Shown: positions 34,892 through 46,869, numbered from the stretch's first letter. The stretch is 64,000 nucleotides of DNA from Lytechinus variegatus (GCF_018143015.1 NC_054757.1:6616501-6680500), one strand, 5' to 3'. Made by a program: numbers and translations. Notes: a model not told the origin generated them from the sequence alone.

Positions 34892-35024
34892 CTGTGATTT
34901 TCCTAATTTCTTTTTCTGTCATCTCCATCCTGCTTGCATACTAGTAGGCCTATATAGCAAATTGTTAGCAATAGCCCTGGTTTTAATTTGTGAGACACAC
35001 CTACTCGACTTTAAATCCTAGTAT

Positions 35025-36140
35025 CCTAAAAAAAAAAGAAAAAAAAAGCATAGAAAAGAAAAAGAAAAAAGAAAGGAAAAAGAAATATTTGAATTTTACT
35101 TTTTTCCATTTTAAGAAAACAAACGTTAATAATATGATATATACTATGGCGAAAATAGTCAAATTGACTGGTTGCCAAATAAAAATAAGAACCCCCCCCC
35201 CCCCCTCTGAAAGTGCTCGCTGCATCTACGTGTGATGCATCCACCAAGCACATTGAATTTCAGAATTAATGATCAACAATTTAGGTGGATGAAATATCAT
35301 GAAAATCAGGCTTAACTCCCTATAAAGTGAATTAAAATAGAATGATTACAAGCATTTATGAAACTTTAGTTATGAAGCATTAGAGATTAGAGATTGATAA
35401 TGTGTCACTGTGGATAGGGCTATCCTTCGAATAGTTTTGTAAGTCGTTACAAAATACAGAAGTAATTAAAGAAATTGCTCAATTTGAGGAAATAAAGAAT
35501 ACATACCATACTTCTGCCAAATTGAAATACAGGGGAAGAATGAAATATTGAAGATGGAATGATAAGGCCAGATCGCAACTCACAGGTGTACCCCCCCCCC
35601 CTTCAGACTTTATATTTGGTTGGGCAAATGTCACACTGTGGGATCCGGCGATGGGATATCAGAATAGTCCTATTTTTGTAAACAAATAATTTAATAAAGC
35701 ATAGAAAATTGGTTATGCTCAGACATGATTTTATGGATAGGAATGTTTTTTTAAGGCCGAAAAGTAAACTGAATGCCCTATATAGGGGCCGCAAAAGGGT
35801 TTTGAAAGTGGCAGGGCTGACCCTGCACCCCCCCCCCCCCCCCCAAAAAAAGGGGGGAAAAAATTAGATGGTAATCGTTTACATTTTTTGACAGGTTTAT
35901 GGGTTTTGAAGCCCTCCGATTACGCGGCCCCTACCATGATAATACTTCAATACAATAGATAGATACAATAGATGTATAAGTCATAAACCTCACCCCACAG
36001 GGGTCTGAGAACGGGAACGATTTTTAAAGAAGAGGGAGTGCTGTTTTTTTAACAACCAACCCCCCCCCCCCCAAAAAAACAGGGGGGGAGGTTCATTCCG
36101 AAGTGAAGGTGATTTTGGGAAAAAAATCTTTAAACCTGAA
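35025..36140. repeat. Cluster of homopolymers (A/G-rich tract and poly-C runs)
   Basis: 35026-35090 is A/G-rich. Long C runs stand at ~35193-35206, ~35590-35600, ~35830-35844 and ~36060-36072, the last two followed by A-runs and then G-runs (C-A-G order). No gene is supported between them. Confidence 0.8.
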
Positions 36141-36424
36141 CGACGACATGAAAACACCACAAAGAAGCACAAGCACTGTAATGAGCGCTATCAGCATCAT
36201 ATCAAATGTAAAGTGCTGCTGAACAGGGCACGGATTGTCCTCTCAGTAAACGCAGATGGCGCTGCTCTTGAAAGATAAACACTGACGATTAGCTTCGATC
36301 TGCAAAGAATGGTGACAGAGATAGCACCCAATATTATTTGCCAAATAGTGAAAAGGCATGATTGGAAAAGAGGGCAAGAGGCAAGGAAGGTATAAGAAAC
36401 TCTGTGATCACAAATTGTATATTA

Positions 36425-36690
36425 TTTTGGAAATTATAATTATGATTATTATTACTATCACTATTATTATTATTATTCCTCTAAACAGGATCAAAGTCCG
36501 TATTTTGAGGAATGATAATAATAATGATAATGATAATAATAATAATAATAGTAATAGTAATCATAATAATAATGATAGTAATAATGATAGCGATAATATA
36601 ATAATAATAATTATTACTATTATTATCATTATCATTAGTATTATTATTGTTATTATTATCATTATTATTATTATCATCATCATTATTAAT
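36425..36690. repeat. ATT/AAT microsatellite with internal inversions
   Basis: (ATT)n switches to (AAT)n near 36510 and back to (ATT)n near 36606, with a short unique spacer (CCTCTAAACAGGATCAAAGTC). It abuts the tail of the SINE at 36691-36971, from which it may have grown. Confidence 0.95.
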
Positions 36691-36971
36691 CATACTTGCT
36701 TATATAGCGCTTAATACTTACTTTGTCAGAAGTCTCTAAGCGCTCTACAGTACATGCAGCATAATTACCCTGGCTTTAGAAGTGCAGCTGTTACGCGCGC
36801 TGCGTTTCAAGGAATAAATTCCTGCCAGGTGCCCATTTACCTCACCTGGGTTGAGTGCAGCACATTGTGGATCAATTTCTTGCTGAAGGAAATTACGCCA
36901 TGGCTGGGATTCGAACCCACGACCCTCTGTTTCAGAGTCCGGAGACTAATCCACTGGGCCACAACGCTCCA
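36691..36971 (-). mobile_element. tRNA-derived SINE, copy 1
   Basis: Reverse orientation. The tRNA-like head (GTGGCCCAGTGGATTAGTC A-box region and GGGTTCGAATCCCAGC B box, ~36901-36970) is followed by a body (AATTTCCTTCAGCAAGAAAT; CACAATGTGCTGCACTCAAC) and an end with GCGCTATATAAG before an ATT tail. Three more copies are in this window. The head most resembles tRNA-Gln, by eye only. Confidence 0.85.
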
Positions 36972-37454
36972 TTATTATCAGTAGTATTATTATTATTATC
37001 ATTATTTTTTTTCATTATCATTATTATTGTAATCATTATTATTATATCAAAATATCTATCACAAATCTAGTTCTTCATTTTAATAATGCTGAAATTGTTG
37101 GCTAATCGCAAACAAACAAACAAACAAGAATATGTTAGCTTGTACGGCTGCTTCAAGCTCATTTTAATTGAAAAAATCCAACTTATCAGTCTATTTCGAA
37201 CGAATAAAAAAATCTGAGGAAAATGAAAAAAGGATGAAATATGTATTGTTAATTTTAGTGTTATTATTATCATTATTATTATATCAAAATGTCTATCACA
37301 AATTTAGATCTTCATTTTAAAAAGGCTAAAATGTTTGCTTGTTCGCTTCGCTCACTCACGACTATGTCGGGAATTTTGAGCGGGGGGTAATAATAGCAAC
37401 GCTTTGTATCCTTAGTCAAAAAGCGCTTAATAAATCCAGCTAATACATGCCATG

Positions 37455-37607
37455 TCCCCCCCCCCCATCCTCTTGTTGAGGCCCTGTCGGCTGCTTTCCG
37501 AGCGAACATGACGAAGCATGGGATACAGCGAAGCAGAATTAGGAAATCCCTCGCTTCGCTCGGGAAGCAGCCGCCAGGGCCTCGAAAAGAGGATACCCCC
37601 CCCTTGG
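37455..37607. mobile_element. ~150-bp palindromic element with poly-C/poly-G ends
   Basis: Left CCCCATCCTCTTGTTGAGG then CCCTGTCGGCTGCTTTCCGA is mirrored on the right (GGGAAGCAGCCGCCAGGGCC then TCGAAAAGAGGATACCCCCC). The arms are ~50 bp and imperfect. Non-coding. Confidence 0.8.
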
Positions 37608-37814
37608 TTCATTACACTACTGAGTGATGTCACATCGATATCAATTCCCTCTATATTAGCATCATTAGAACATCAATTACAAACACTTTAGTCACACCGG
37701 AAAGTGTATTCATGGCCACATTCTAGCATGAGTATCGACCTATAATGCAAACAATCGATTGGTCGATGCATGGACATACTACTCTAGGTCCATGGTCGAT
37801 GTAATCTATTAGTA

Positions 37815-37985
37815 TTTTATTTTCTTTCTTTCTTTTTCTCTCTCTCTTTCTTTTTTTTTCTTTTCTGTCTTTTTCTTTAATTTCCATTCTTTTCTTTTCT
37901 TTTCATTCCTTTCATTTTCTTTTCTTTTCGTTTTTTTTAATTCTTCTCGCCTCTCTTCTCTTCTCCTTTAACATATGTTTGATTC
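37815..37985. repeat. CT-rich low-complexity tract
   Basis: TTTCTTTCTTTC, TCTCTCTC and TTTTCTTTTC stretches; simple sequence. Confidence 0.9.
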
Positions 37986-38095
37986 ACTAATATCCTCTTT
38001 AATTATTGCTCCTTATTTACTTTATTATTTATTTTGATATCGCATTTTTCATTTAGATATTAATGATGTTGTTAATATCAAATTTTACAAAATGT

Positions 38096-38226
38096 CACAG
38101 TAATTTTACACATTCTCCACTCCGGGGGTATTATTAGGTACGCACAATGACAACTCATTAATTAACGAGTTGTCATTGTGCGTACCTAATAATACCCCGG
38201 AGTGGAGAATGTGTAAAATTATTGTG
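38096..38226. mobile_element. 131-bp near-perfect hairpin (MITE-like)
   Basis: Arms of ~60 bases (left 38096-38156 from CACAGTAATTTTACAC; right 38167-38226 ending GTGTAAAATTATTGTG) differ by one base and a single extra G in a G-run. The loop is ATTAATTAAC. No coding capacity. Confidence 0.95.
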
Positions 38227-38282
38227 CAGTGCAACTTCGTATGATTGACATGCATTAGTTCTGTATCGAGTAAGCTTGTCGC

Positions 38283-38345
38283 TACCGCGGCCTAGATTCG
38301 AACCCTTGACCTTAAAAAGGAGATGCAGACATTGCCATGCGATCA
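38283..38345 (-). other. tRNA-like B-box relic
   Basis: The minus strand holds GGTCAAGGGTTCGAATCTAG, a good Pol III B box, preceded by CTTTTTAAGG like an anticodon arm. A paired acceptor stem is not evident. Likely a SINE head or tRNA pseudogene. Confidence 0.35.
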
Positions 38346-38415
38346 TTTTTTTCTTACAGAGGCAAAAATAGGTGTTTTATTTGAATAAAACATACGCTAT
38401 AGGGAGAAAACTATT

Positions 38416-38452
38416 CCCCCCCCCTTTTTTTTTGGGGGGGGGGAATATTCCA
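38416..38452. repeat. poly-C / poly-T / poly-G palindrome
   Basis: ATTCCCC...C, then a T run, then G...GGGGAAT: a C tract and G tract of about ten bases each face each other across a T spacer. It can fold as a GC hairpin and each strand holds a G tract. Confidence 0.9.
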
Positions 38453-39545
38453 AATGAATACATGTTGAGTAATTTGAAGTTGTTGAGAATTTCCAATTTA
38501 AAAGAAAAAAAATGTCTTTGATAAAAAATAGAAGGGACGGCCCCATATACATTCATTCACTGCGTTCGGCTATAGGGCCGCTGTGATTAAGACAGTTTAA
38601 TTTTATTAATCTTTTTATCAGATTAAAAGACTCTTCACCACTTGTGATTTGGTATCCCCCCCCCCAGAAAAGTCCCAGATCCTTTCGATAGAATTACTTT
38701 ATTATTAAAAAGCCCCGGGGCCCTGGCTGCAGATATCAACAAACACAATTGGTTTTGGTCAAAAGAAATAAAGGAGGATCGATTGGAAAGAATCTTTAAG
38801 AATCATTGGATCTTTGAACCTTTGTCATTTCGATTTTCCGATCAATTTTAGGGCTTGTTAAGATCCGCCCAGGAATAGATGTCAAACTGTGTGTGTTTTG
38901 AGAATCACATCGCGATACGTCTCAAGGGTCTAAAACATTTCCCTTAGACCTTAGAATCGTGTGTTATACTGGCACTTAAAAAAACATAACAAACAAGGAT
39001 GAAATTCGGGGGTCGAATGTTTTCCACCAGTAGATATGATATATATCTGCTAAGGTCCCTTGACCGGCTCATTTTTAAAATAAATCGACATTTATGAAGA
39101 CATCTCCTGAGGGATCAAATTCATCACCTGAAAATTTAAAATAGCCCTAATCCTTCCGCCAGTATAAATATAGTTACAAGATTTGTGATATTTCTTCCCA
39201 ATTTCGGAAAAGAAAGCACAGTAGTTACCATCTTTAGATTCTGTATTAGATGGACAATAATATTCATACACTTCGTCAATGCAGCTATATCAAAATAAAT
39301 AGAATTCAGAATGGGTTGGCTCGAATGGATATCTTTTTACCTTTCCATTGTTAATAGGCCCGTGCAACCAATAGAGTATAGAGTGTCTTGTAGATTTTGG
39401 TTTTACGTCGTGCATGTGAATTGATTGGCCAGGGTGGTATTGATTAGATTTGCACAAAAGAACATCAGAAAACAGTTGTAATTTTCTTTCTGTTATCGAT
39501 TGGCAGGCCCAAGAAAGTAAATCCAACGACATCAGAAAAAAAACT

Positions 39546-39655
39546 ATGCCATACCATGGACCTACTACTCTGACCATTCTAAAGGCATACATCCCACCTT
39601 TCCTTCTGTAGGTATAACCATGGACCTACTAACACCTAGTAGGTCCATGGTATAA
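39546..39655. repeat. CATGGACCTA palindrome cluster
   Basis: TACCATGGACCTACTA occurs at ~39552, and at 39613-39653 TATAACCATGGACCTACT is followed after 7 bases by its exact complement. Related TAGGTCCATG words recur at ~20980, ~37785 and ~46163-46200. Confidence 0.85.
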
Positions 39656-39701
39656 CTCAGGGTTGTGGTTCCTCCTCGATTGATGATCGATAAGACAGAG
39701 C

Positions 39702-40077
39702 CCCCCCCCCCCATCCTCTCTCCCCACGCATTGAATAATAAGGGTAGGGGCATTGACTAACAAGTCAAGATATTGGGTAGGGATACACCAGCATCAAAGA
39801 AACGCACGAACCTGATGATGATGATGATGATGATGGTGATGATGATGGTGGTGGTGGTGGTGGTGGTGGTGGGGGTGATGGTTGTGATGATGATGATGAT
39901 GATGATGATAATGGTGATGATAATGATGATGATGGTGGTGGTGGTGATGATGATTGTGATGATCAAGATGGTGATGATGGTGGTGGTGGCGATGACTGGT
40001 GGTGATGATGATGGTAGTGATGGTGGTGATGACTGTGATGACAATGATATTGATGATATCAAAGGTGATTATGATGC
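39702..40077. repeat. C run and GAT/GGT microsatellite
   Basis: A ~12-base C run at ~39702 precedes an imperfect (GAT/GGT)n array from ~39813 to 40077. Poly-Met/Val frames over it are not genes. Confidence 0.95.
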
Positions 40078-41273
40078 ATGACGATGATTGATAATGATTG
40101 CATTAAATTGTGACGAGAACGAATATGAGGGTGAGAAGAATGAGGAAAGAAAGCGTTTAACACAAACAAACCGAGTATATCAGCTAATACGACCGCTTCT
40201 AGCTCATTTTAATTTAAAGACTTATTAGTACAGTTTGAACGAAGAAAAAAATCGTCCTTGCCCCTTCCCAAACATCCTAGACAATGGTGACCTTCATTAC
40301 AAAATGCTTTCTTTCGCATCACCTTTTTTCACCATCAGTATCTCCAGTAAACCAACTGCGCAGATGCGCCTTTCAGAAGGGGAAAGGAGTGTATTGATTA
40401 CCCCTAAATTTGCACCAGGCCCGCTTTTGTGTGTTGACCACGCAGTCAACCACAAATTCTAAAATATCCCGTCCGGGGCCGCCCATGCTCAGGACTTCGG
40501 GGATATTTCTTTGGATATTCAACTTGAACTTTGCAACCAACACCTACTAGTAATAGAGGCGGTTCAAGGACATGTAAGTATGAACATCAATAAATAAATC
40601 AATTTCACGGACAGGGGCGGTTTGGAAAGCAAGGAACTGTTGCCTTCTTAAAACGCACCATATTTTCGACCGCTCTGAGACCCCACTCATCCTTAATGGA
40701 CGCAATTTCCTCGTGTAAAATCATACTGATATGTGTGTAACTTTTGTAATCAAAACTGCTATGATTACGATGACAGAAAAATGATTTACAACTTTTAAAT
40801 GCAAATTTTCAATTTTAGGCATTTGACATACTTTTATAATTGTTTTTGTTGTTGTTGTTGTTGATATAGTGCTGTATTATACGCATGTTTATTTTTTATT
40901 GGTGAAAATCATATTTGATTTAGGCAATGTGATCAAATCATGGGAATATGAAAATTGGAAAGCTCATAATTAAATTGTGCATGTCTCGTATGTTAGTGTT
41001 ACTATGGTCGTTCCTTATGCTTTGATAATGAGGAAAAGTATTTTCCTCACACATTTATGAAATGGCTTTAAATCATTCCATCGCCAAATGTACGTATTTT
41101 TACGTAATTTACCAAGATTTTGTCAGATAGTGAAATCACAATATTGGACCAGAATTCAGAATATTAGAATATGGTCCAATACATATATATTAATCCCATT
41201 TCTTAAAATGATTTTGAAAAGTCTATTTTTTGAAGAGAAGTAGAAACTTTGAAAACTCTGCATACAGATGTTG
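40078..41273. other. No recognisable gene
   Basis: AT-rich, no convincing exon. A GTT microsatellite stub lies at ~40844-40864. Confidence 0.4.
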
Positions 41274-41555
41274 GGTTACACTTCGTAATTCTGAAGGTTC
41301 GTCATTCCGAAGGTTCTTTATTCCGAAGGTTCGTTAATCCGAAAAGGAAATGAGGTTCGTAATTCCGAAGTTTCGTTAGTCCGAAAACGAAATGAACAAC
41401 GAACCTCAATTCGTTTTCAGATAAACGAATCTTCGGAACAACGAACCTTATTTCGTTTTCGGAGTGTCGAACCTTCGGAACAACGAACCTTATTTCGCTT
41501 TCGGATTAACGAACCTTCGGAATAAAGAAGCTTCTGAATTACGAATGTATATACG
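41274..41555. mobile_element. 282-bp palindromic element built of TTCGTAATTCCGAAGG units
   Basis: The left half is ~4 degenerate copies of (GTTCGTAATTCCGAAG); the right half is the same unit inverted (CTTCGGAATAACGAACCTT). The ends are inverted (ACTTCGTAATTC; GAATTACGAATGT). The 9-mer CAGATGTTG lies directly on both sides (41265-41273 and 41556-41564), a likely target duplication. Non-coding. Confidence 0.85.
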
Positions 41556-41941
41556 CAGATGTTGATATTTACAGCAACCACTTGTTTTACTTCCATGCAA
41601 AATTTCCAAGATCTTCTTTCTTTGAGTTAAATGATTTAGAGTTACATACAAATTATGATCAACATTACCAAAAAATTTTTTATCTTGATACGGTCATCAA
41701 CATCATCCGAAATCAAAACAGGCAATTTTTCGGAAGCCAGTTTTAGATAATAAGTAGTGAGTTTAAAAGTGGATAGAACGTAAATTCTAAATGTTTAAGT
41801 AAATATATCATTTTCACTCTTCCTTGGAGCGATAGGAAGAAAAAAAACTCTCGAAGGCAGTGAATTCCAAATGGCTTTGGGCTGATTTTCAATATTCATT
41901 CTCAGTTAACTCCTCTTCGAGTGATTCTCCACACCACTCTG

Positions 41942-42166
41942 CACTGTAAAAACTGTGGTATTAAAATTGACACCAGTTGGTGTCCCTTGAGGATCACACC
42001 CTGAGGTGTTAAAATTACATCCTAGAGATTGAACATAACACCAAAGAGTTTAAAAGTAACAACCAAAGGTGTTCTAATAACACATATAGGTGTTAAACTA
42101 ACACTGTCAATTTAACACCGTTGTGGACCTATATGTATCACGGTCAACACCACAGTTTTTGCTGTG
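41942..42166. mobile_element. MITE-like element, CACTGyAAAAACT family, copy 1
   Basis: Inverted ends CACTGTAAAAACTGTGGT and ACCACAGTTTTTGCTGTG. The interior carries repeated GGTGTTAAAA / TTAACACC words. A related element lies at 51618-51860. Confidence 0.8.
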
Positions 42167-42756
42167 AGAGAAGGAAAGAAATCATCTTTCCAAATACACA
42201 GTGTTTTATTAATTCCATTGCAGTCTAAAATCACTCTTAAACGATCTCTTTTTTCTCATCTTTGATTTTAGGAATTTATGCATTAATTTGTAATGTTTCA
42301 TCAAACAATGTGGTAACATAGTTTGTTTCTATCTTTGTTTCATATACTGTTATACCTCCGCTGCATGCTTCCGGAAATCAGCCGTTAGTGATCAGTGTTG
42401 AGCAAATTTGATCCATCGAATCTGTACGTGTTGCCCAAAATGTCGGTTAAAGTAATAGATAACGATTAATTAAAAAAGAACGATTATGAAATATACGTCT
42501 GATGTTCCAAGCTTATGCCACTGTACGAAAAAAAAATGGCTAAAGGTAGTTGCACGTTTGGCAAGACCCCCGACAATCAAACGATGTCTCGATTTATAAA
42601 CCATTTGTTGTCAGTCATGGAAAACAAACATTTCCCAAGAGATTTTTTATTATGATTACTACAAGTAATGTCCAAGAGTTAATATGCTAGTTCTATTCAG
42701 GGACGCCCCTGTTCTATTTTGAATATACTTTTCATGCTGAAACATTGATTTATACA

Positions 42757-42982
42757 CTCTTAAAATAGTTAGGCAAAAATGCCCAACTTTTAACCAACCC
42801 TGGGCAACATACTGTCGTCCACACAAGTATTGGTTAAAAATCTGTCCAAAGTGGGTAATAAAAACTCATAATTGGGTAATAAATTTGCTAAATTGGACAA
42901 TAATTGCCCAGAATATATATTTTTTACCAACATACATTACCCAACACAGTGGACAGTATGTTGCACAACATTTTAAGAATAT
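42757..42982. mobile_element. Probable minisatellite-containing MITE
   Basis: Left CTTAAAATAGTTAGGCAA and right TTGCACAACATTTTAAG are loosely inverted. The interior repeats GGGTAATAAA/TTACCCAA and GCCCAA words. CAACATACTGTC and GACAGTATGTTG are also inverted. Boundaries approximate. Confidence 0.6.
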
Positions 42983-43997
42983 TAAAAAAAAAACTGGTTA
43001 AGATGTTAACACACGTGTGTCAGTAGTGTTCGTTACATTTAGAAGTCGGTCAGGGTATTACACGAAAAAATGCAATACTGCATGAGGTGAGCTTAAAAGA
43101 ATCAATGAGAACAAAATAACATTAATTAAAAAAGTAGAAAACTAAACACTAAGAAAAATTTAGAAAAATAGACTGCTAGCTCACGAAGCACAATTCGTCG
43201 ATTTAAAATTGTAAGGAAACAAATAAAAACAAGAACACGTACTAAAACGGAAATTAAATAACAAGAAAATCATGAAAAATAACAGGGGAAATGAAGAAAA
43301 TGGGAAAAGGAAGAAGAAAAGAAGAAGAAAAGAAGAAGAATTAAAGAATGTTCACTTGTTAGTAACAGTTTTATAATGAATAGAAGAAATGTACAAATTA
43401 CACGACATTAGCAATATTTATAAACTTCACTGGTGATAAGAATGGTGTGGATCTCGACCTCATTATATTCTTATGATCAGATGATCTATTAAAGTGTATC
43501 AGTCGTGAGATAAAATCAATAACTTATTCCGTCCTTTTCAAAATTCCCATTCGTGCCCCCAGCCCCTCCCCCACAACGTACATAATTGCGCTGTAAACAG
43601 AGAAGGCAAACAAAAGATCCTATTCGCTCAAAGTTTTTCAGTAGGCGCAGAGCGTCCTTGACTACTTGACTATTGCTTCCATTCATAACTCTCAACCGGG
43701 GGCGCTTCACTAGATGACGAGATGGACCCAATTTGCGTTTCTTCGCCCCCCCCAAAAAAAAAAAATCACCTAAAATTCAAAAATTTAGGTTATTTCGTCA
43801 GCCCAAAAATTGACAGGGAAAACAAAAATCTAACTTTCAAATGGGGGACACACTTAGGTTTAAAATGGCAGATTTGCATTAATAATTTCGATTATGGTTT
43901 TCAAGAGAGGGGGGGGGGGCACGAGCCTGATGAGTACCCCCCCCCCCCTGGAATCCACCAGTGATTTTTAGTATTTGTTTCGTGTGTTTATATCTGT
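42983..43997. other. No gene; A/G-rich and homopolymer sequence
   Basis: 43300-43340 is purine-rich; G and C runs stand at ~43909-43919 and ~43937-43948. No exon is supported. Confidence 0.4.
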
Positions 43998-44275
43998 GGA
44001 GTGTTGTGGCCCAGTGGTTTAGTCTTCGGACTTTGAAACAGAGGGTGGTGGGTTCGTATCCCAGCAATAGCATAATTTCCTTCAGCAAGAAACTGATCCA
44101 CAATGTGCTGCACTCAACCCAGGTGAGGTTAATGGGTACCGGTAGGAAATAATTCCTTAAAAATCTGTGTGCGCTATGAAGGCCTAGCCTAGCCGGATAA
44201 TATAGGAGCGCCTTGAGCACCTAACAAGGTGGATATGAGCGCAATATAAATACATTATATTGTTATTATTATTAT
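43998..44275 (+). mobile_element. tRNA-derived SINE, copy 2
   Basis: Head GGAGTGTTGTGGCCCAGTGG with B box GGGTTCGTATCCC, body AATTTCCTTCAGCAAGAAAC and AATGTGCTGCACTCAACCCA, end GAGCGCAATATAAATAC and an ATT tail. Plus orientation, full length (~280 bp). Confidence 0.88.
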
Positions 44276-44330
44276 ATCTAATATAAATACACATATTCGC
44301 TTAGATGTATTAACGAGAAGTAGTGAAAAT

Positions 44331-44848
44331 AAACCCCTCAAAAAAAGTTTTGCAACTCAAGTTTGAGTGCTAATAAATTTCTTAGTGTGCCATCATCATA
44401 TGTTAAAGTGGTATCAATGGAAAGCATGATTATTCTTCTTTACAATCATGTGTCATTTGTAATGCTAGTGTTATCATGAAATACACAGACATGATAATAC
44501 GCAGCAATGTTAGAAATGAAATCTTGCAAAATGCGTCGTTTCCAATAGCGAATTTCCGATTGTTTCGAGGATGGACCGAGTGCATTCACTGTCACCTGCA
44601 GGGTGGAAATTCTATAGAAATGGAGACTCTCGTTAGAAATCAATGCATTTTGCAACATTTCACTTTTGACTTTTCTCAATGTTCAGGGTGATTGCATATT
44701 CCATGATTACATAATCACAGCAAATGGCATGTCACTGTAAAGAGGAATAATTCAGCTTTCCAATAATACCAGTTTCATTTTTTATACTTCTGTAACCAAA
44801 AAGATATGATCCCCCAAACCTGAGTTCCAAAACTTTTTTGAGGGGTTT
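44331..44848. mobile_element. 518-bp DNA-transposon remnant with CCCCTCAAAAAA ends
   Basis: AAACCCCTCAAAAAAAGTTT and the complement AAACTTTTTTGAGGGGTTT bound the element, and the inverted match continues through GAGTT(T/C). Internally GCAAAATGC and GCATTTTGC are inverted. Open frames inside (70-77 codons) show no recognised transposase. Superfamily not assigned. Confidence 0.8.
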
Positions 44849-45752
44849 CATACATACACTCTCATACGCCATCTAGACTGCAATGAAGGATTTTAATCAC
44901 CATGTAGGTTAAATGAATATATAAGATCATATACATGAACCTATATTTGTTAGTATAGTTTTATATAAATCATTTCGTAATATTGTACAAAAAATGAACT
45001 TAACGACTGATGGTAAGAACAAAAATCCCCATTGGTTTACATGCAATTTCATTTGACGAATATTATACGGGGATACCAGGATACGGTCGTGTATGTTTGT
45101 TAGTGGTGGATCTTGGTGGTGTCCCCCAATCCATAAAATAGACCAGTTCGTAGTTCCTTCATGGACAATTTTGGTCGAATGGCCTTTTATTTCTGTAATT
45201 ATGATAGGCAGATTTCAAAGCAAGATATTACCTTAGCTTGCCCTACATAGCACGATGAGGAAATTATTGAATAGCACACCAATGAACACTTTATGAAGGT
45301 ATTTGTTGCATTTCTACTTTGAATGCATATTATGTAGCATGTTGGCTACATAATACAGTGCACTTGGCAAACTGTTCGTGGACGCGTGGTTTTTTTGTGG
45401 ATGTAAATGAAAACACAATTTAAAAGAATATATGAATAATCAAGAGATCAGAGTTGGTGCTTATCTCATTTAAACCACTATGTCACTTTTGTAAAAATGA
45501 CCTTCCTCTGATCATGCGCAGAATCTTTTGATCATGCGCAGAAAGGAACTACGAACTGGCTTACAGGAGTCTCAGTATTCTTAAATATGGGATATTCATC
45601 AAACGATTTTTTTTTCTTAATATTAAATATAGATTTTAAAACTATTTTCAGAAAGTAAAGGTGAAAAAAATAACCCACAAATAGTGAGAGCTGTAAAAGA
45701 TGATTCAGCGGTCAAACTCTCTCCCTCTCTCGGTTCCATCTGACAATCCTTA
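44849..45752. other. No recognisable feature
   Basis: AT-rich sequence. TTTTGATCATGCGCAGAA-like words repeat at ~45507-45543 (GATCATGCGCAGAA twice). Confidence 0.35.
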
Positions 45753-46034
45753 GCGTACCTAGGATTTTTAACAGGGGGGGGGGGCAAAATCGTCGCAAAA
45801 ATGACAAGCAAATAAAAAAGGTCCTCAACGGGATATAAATGGCATTTCGCGCGAGAAAAAAATTGACAAAAAAAGAAAAAAAAGGTCTTCAATTTCAAGG
45901 AGGGGGGGGGGGCACTGGTGCTGGCTCGTCAGGGATCAGTTGTGACTCGTCAGGGGGGGGGGGCAGGGATACATTCCTTGCATGGGTTGTGACTCGTCAG
46001 GGGGGGGGGCAATCTGCCCGCCCCATAGGTACGC
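45753..46034. mobile_element. G-run repeat element with TAGCGTACCTA ends
   Basis: TAGCGTACCTA (~45752) and TAGGTACGCTA (~46025) are inverted ends. Between them the phrase GACTCGTCAGGGGGGGGG recurs with G runs at ~45775, ~45901, ~45952 and ~45998. Non-coding. Confidence 0.7.
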
Positions 46035-46869
46035 TAGTGCTGACAACCCCCTTCCCCCTCGTCGCGGATCAAGCTGGACACCCCTTTTAATAAACCCAAT
46101 TATGCGGCTAATAGCAGCATAATTTGGTCGTAAAATCGGAGGAGGACCAGAGTTATCCGCATTATTTTGATCATGGACCTATCACGTAATAGGTCCATGT
46201 TTTGATGCTGCAATTATCCGCATAATAGCAGCATCGGGACCAGATTTTGACTTCATGAACGCATTTCCAAAGTAATGCGGATAATTGCCATGGAGCGGTC
46301 ACAAGGTCACCCTTTTTTAACGCAACCGCATCGGAGGTGGTGTGTGCGGTTGCCATGACGATTATCCTCCTTTTTCAGGACGGGCGCTGGTAAAATTAGT
46401 GCGGATTATTTTCGGAGTTTATGAACGCATTTTTTTTTAATTATCCAGGCTGACTTTTGTGCAAAACCATATGCCCCCTAAAATGGTATTGTGTTTGATC
46501 CGGTCCTGTCCGGTCACATTCTCAATATCTTCCTCATCCATTTTTGTCTCTTCTTATCCATTCGTACTTGAACAAAGGCGATTGCGACGTAAGTACCAAC
46601 TGCCTGAATAATTGAACTATCGGACTGAAAAAAGACAAACGTTACAATAATATTGAAAAAAGGGTCTCAAACAACACCAAAAGAAATCGAAGTTCATTTC
46701 ATTAGAATGAATAAGTAAGGTTGAGATTTCAAAGAGAACTCCGAGAGAAGTGGGACGTCTTTAATTATTCATCATGCAGCCATAATGCCTTACTCCAAGG
46801 AGTAGTGTGAATATTGTTCTTGTTGTTTTCCAATTCTAAAGTTTTGATATAAAAATATATTCTTGTGTC

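Noticed and set aside
36901..36970. tRNA gene at the SINE heads (also at 44000, 50655 and 51150)
   Set aside because: Box A and B are present but acceptor stems do not pair and a common SINE body follows.
39290..39592. 100-codon minus frame (…QLFSDVLLCKSNQYHPGQSIH…)
   Set aside because: Overlaps the CATGGACCTA repeat cluster and shows no known motif; chance length for this composition.
41281..41550. Possible CRISPR-like array of TTCGTAATTCCGAAGG units
   Set aside because: Units are adjacent without spacers and switch orientation halfway; the genome is eukaryotic.
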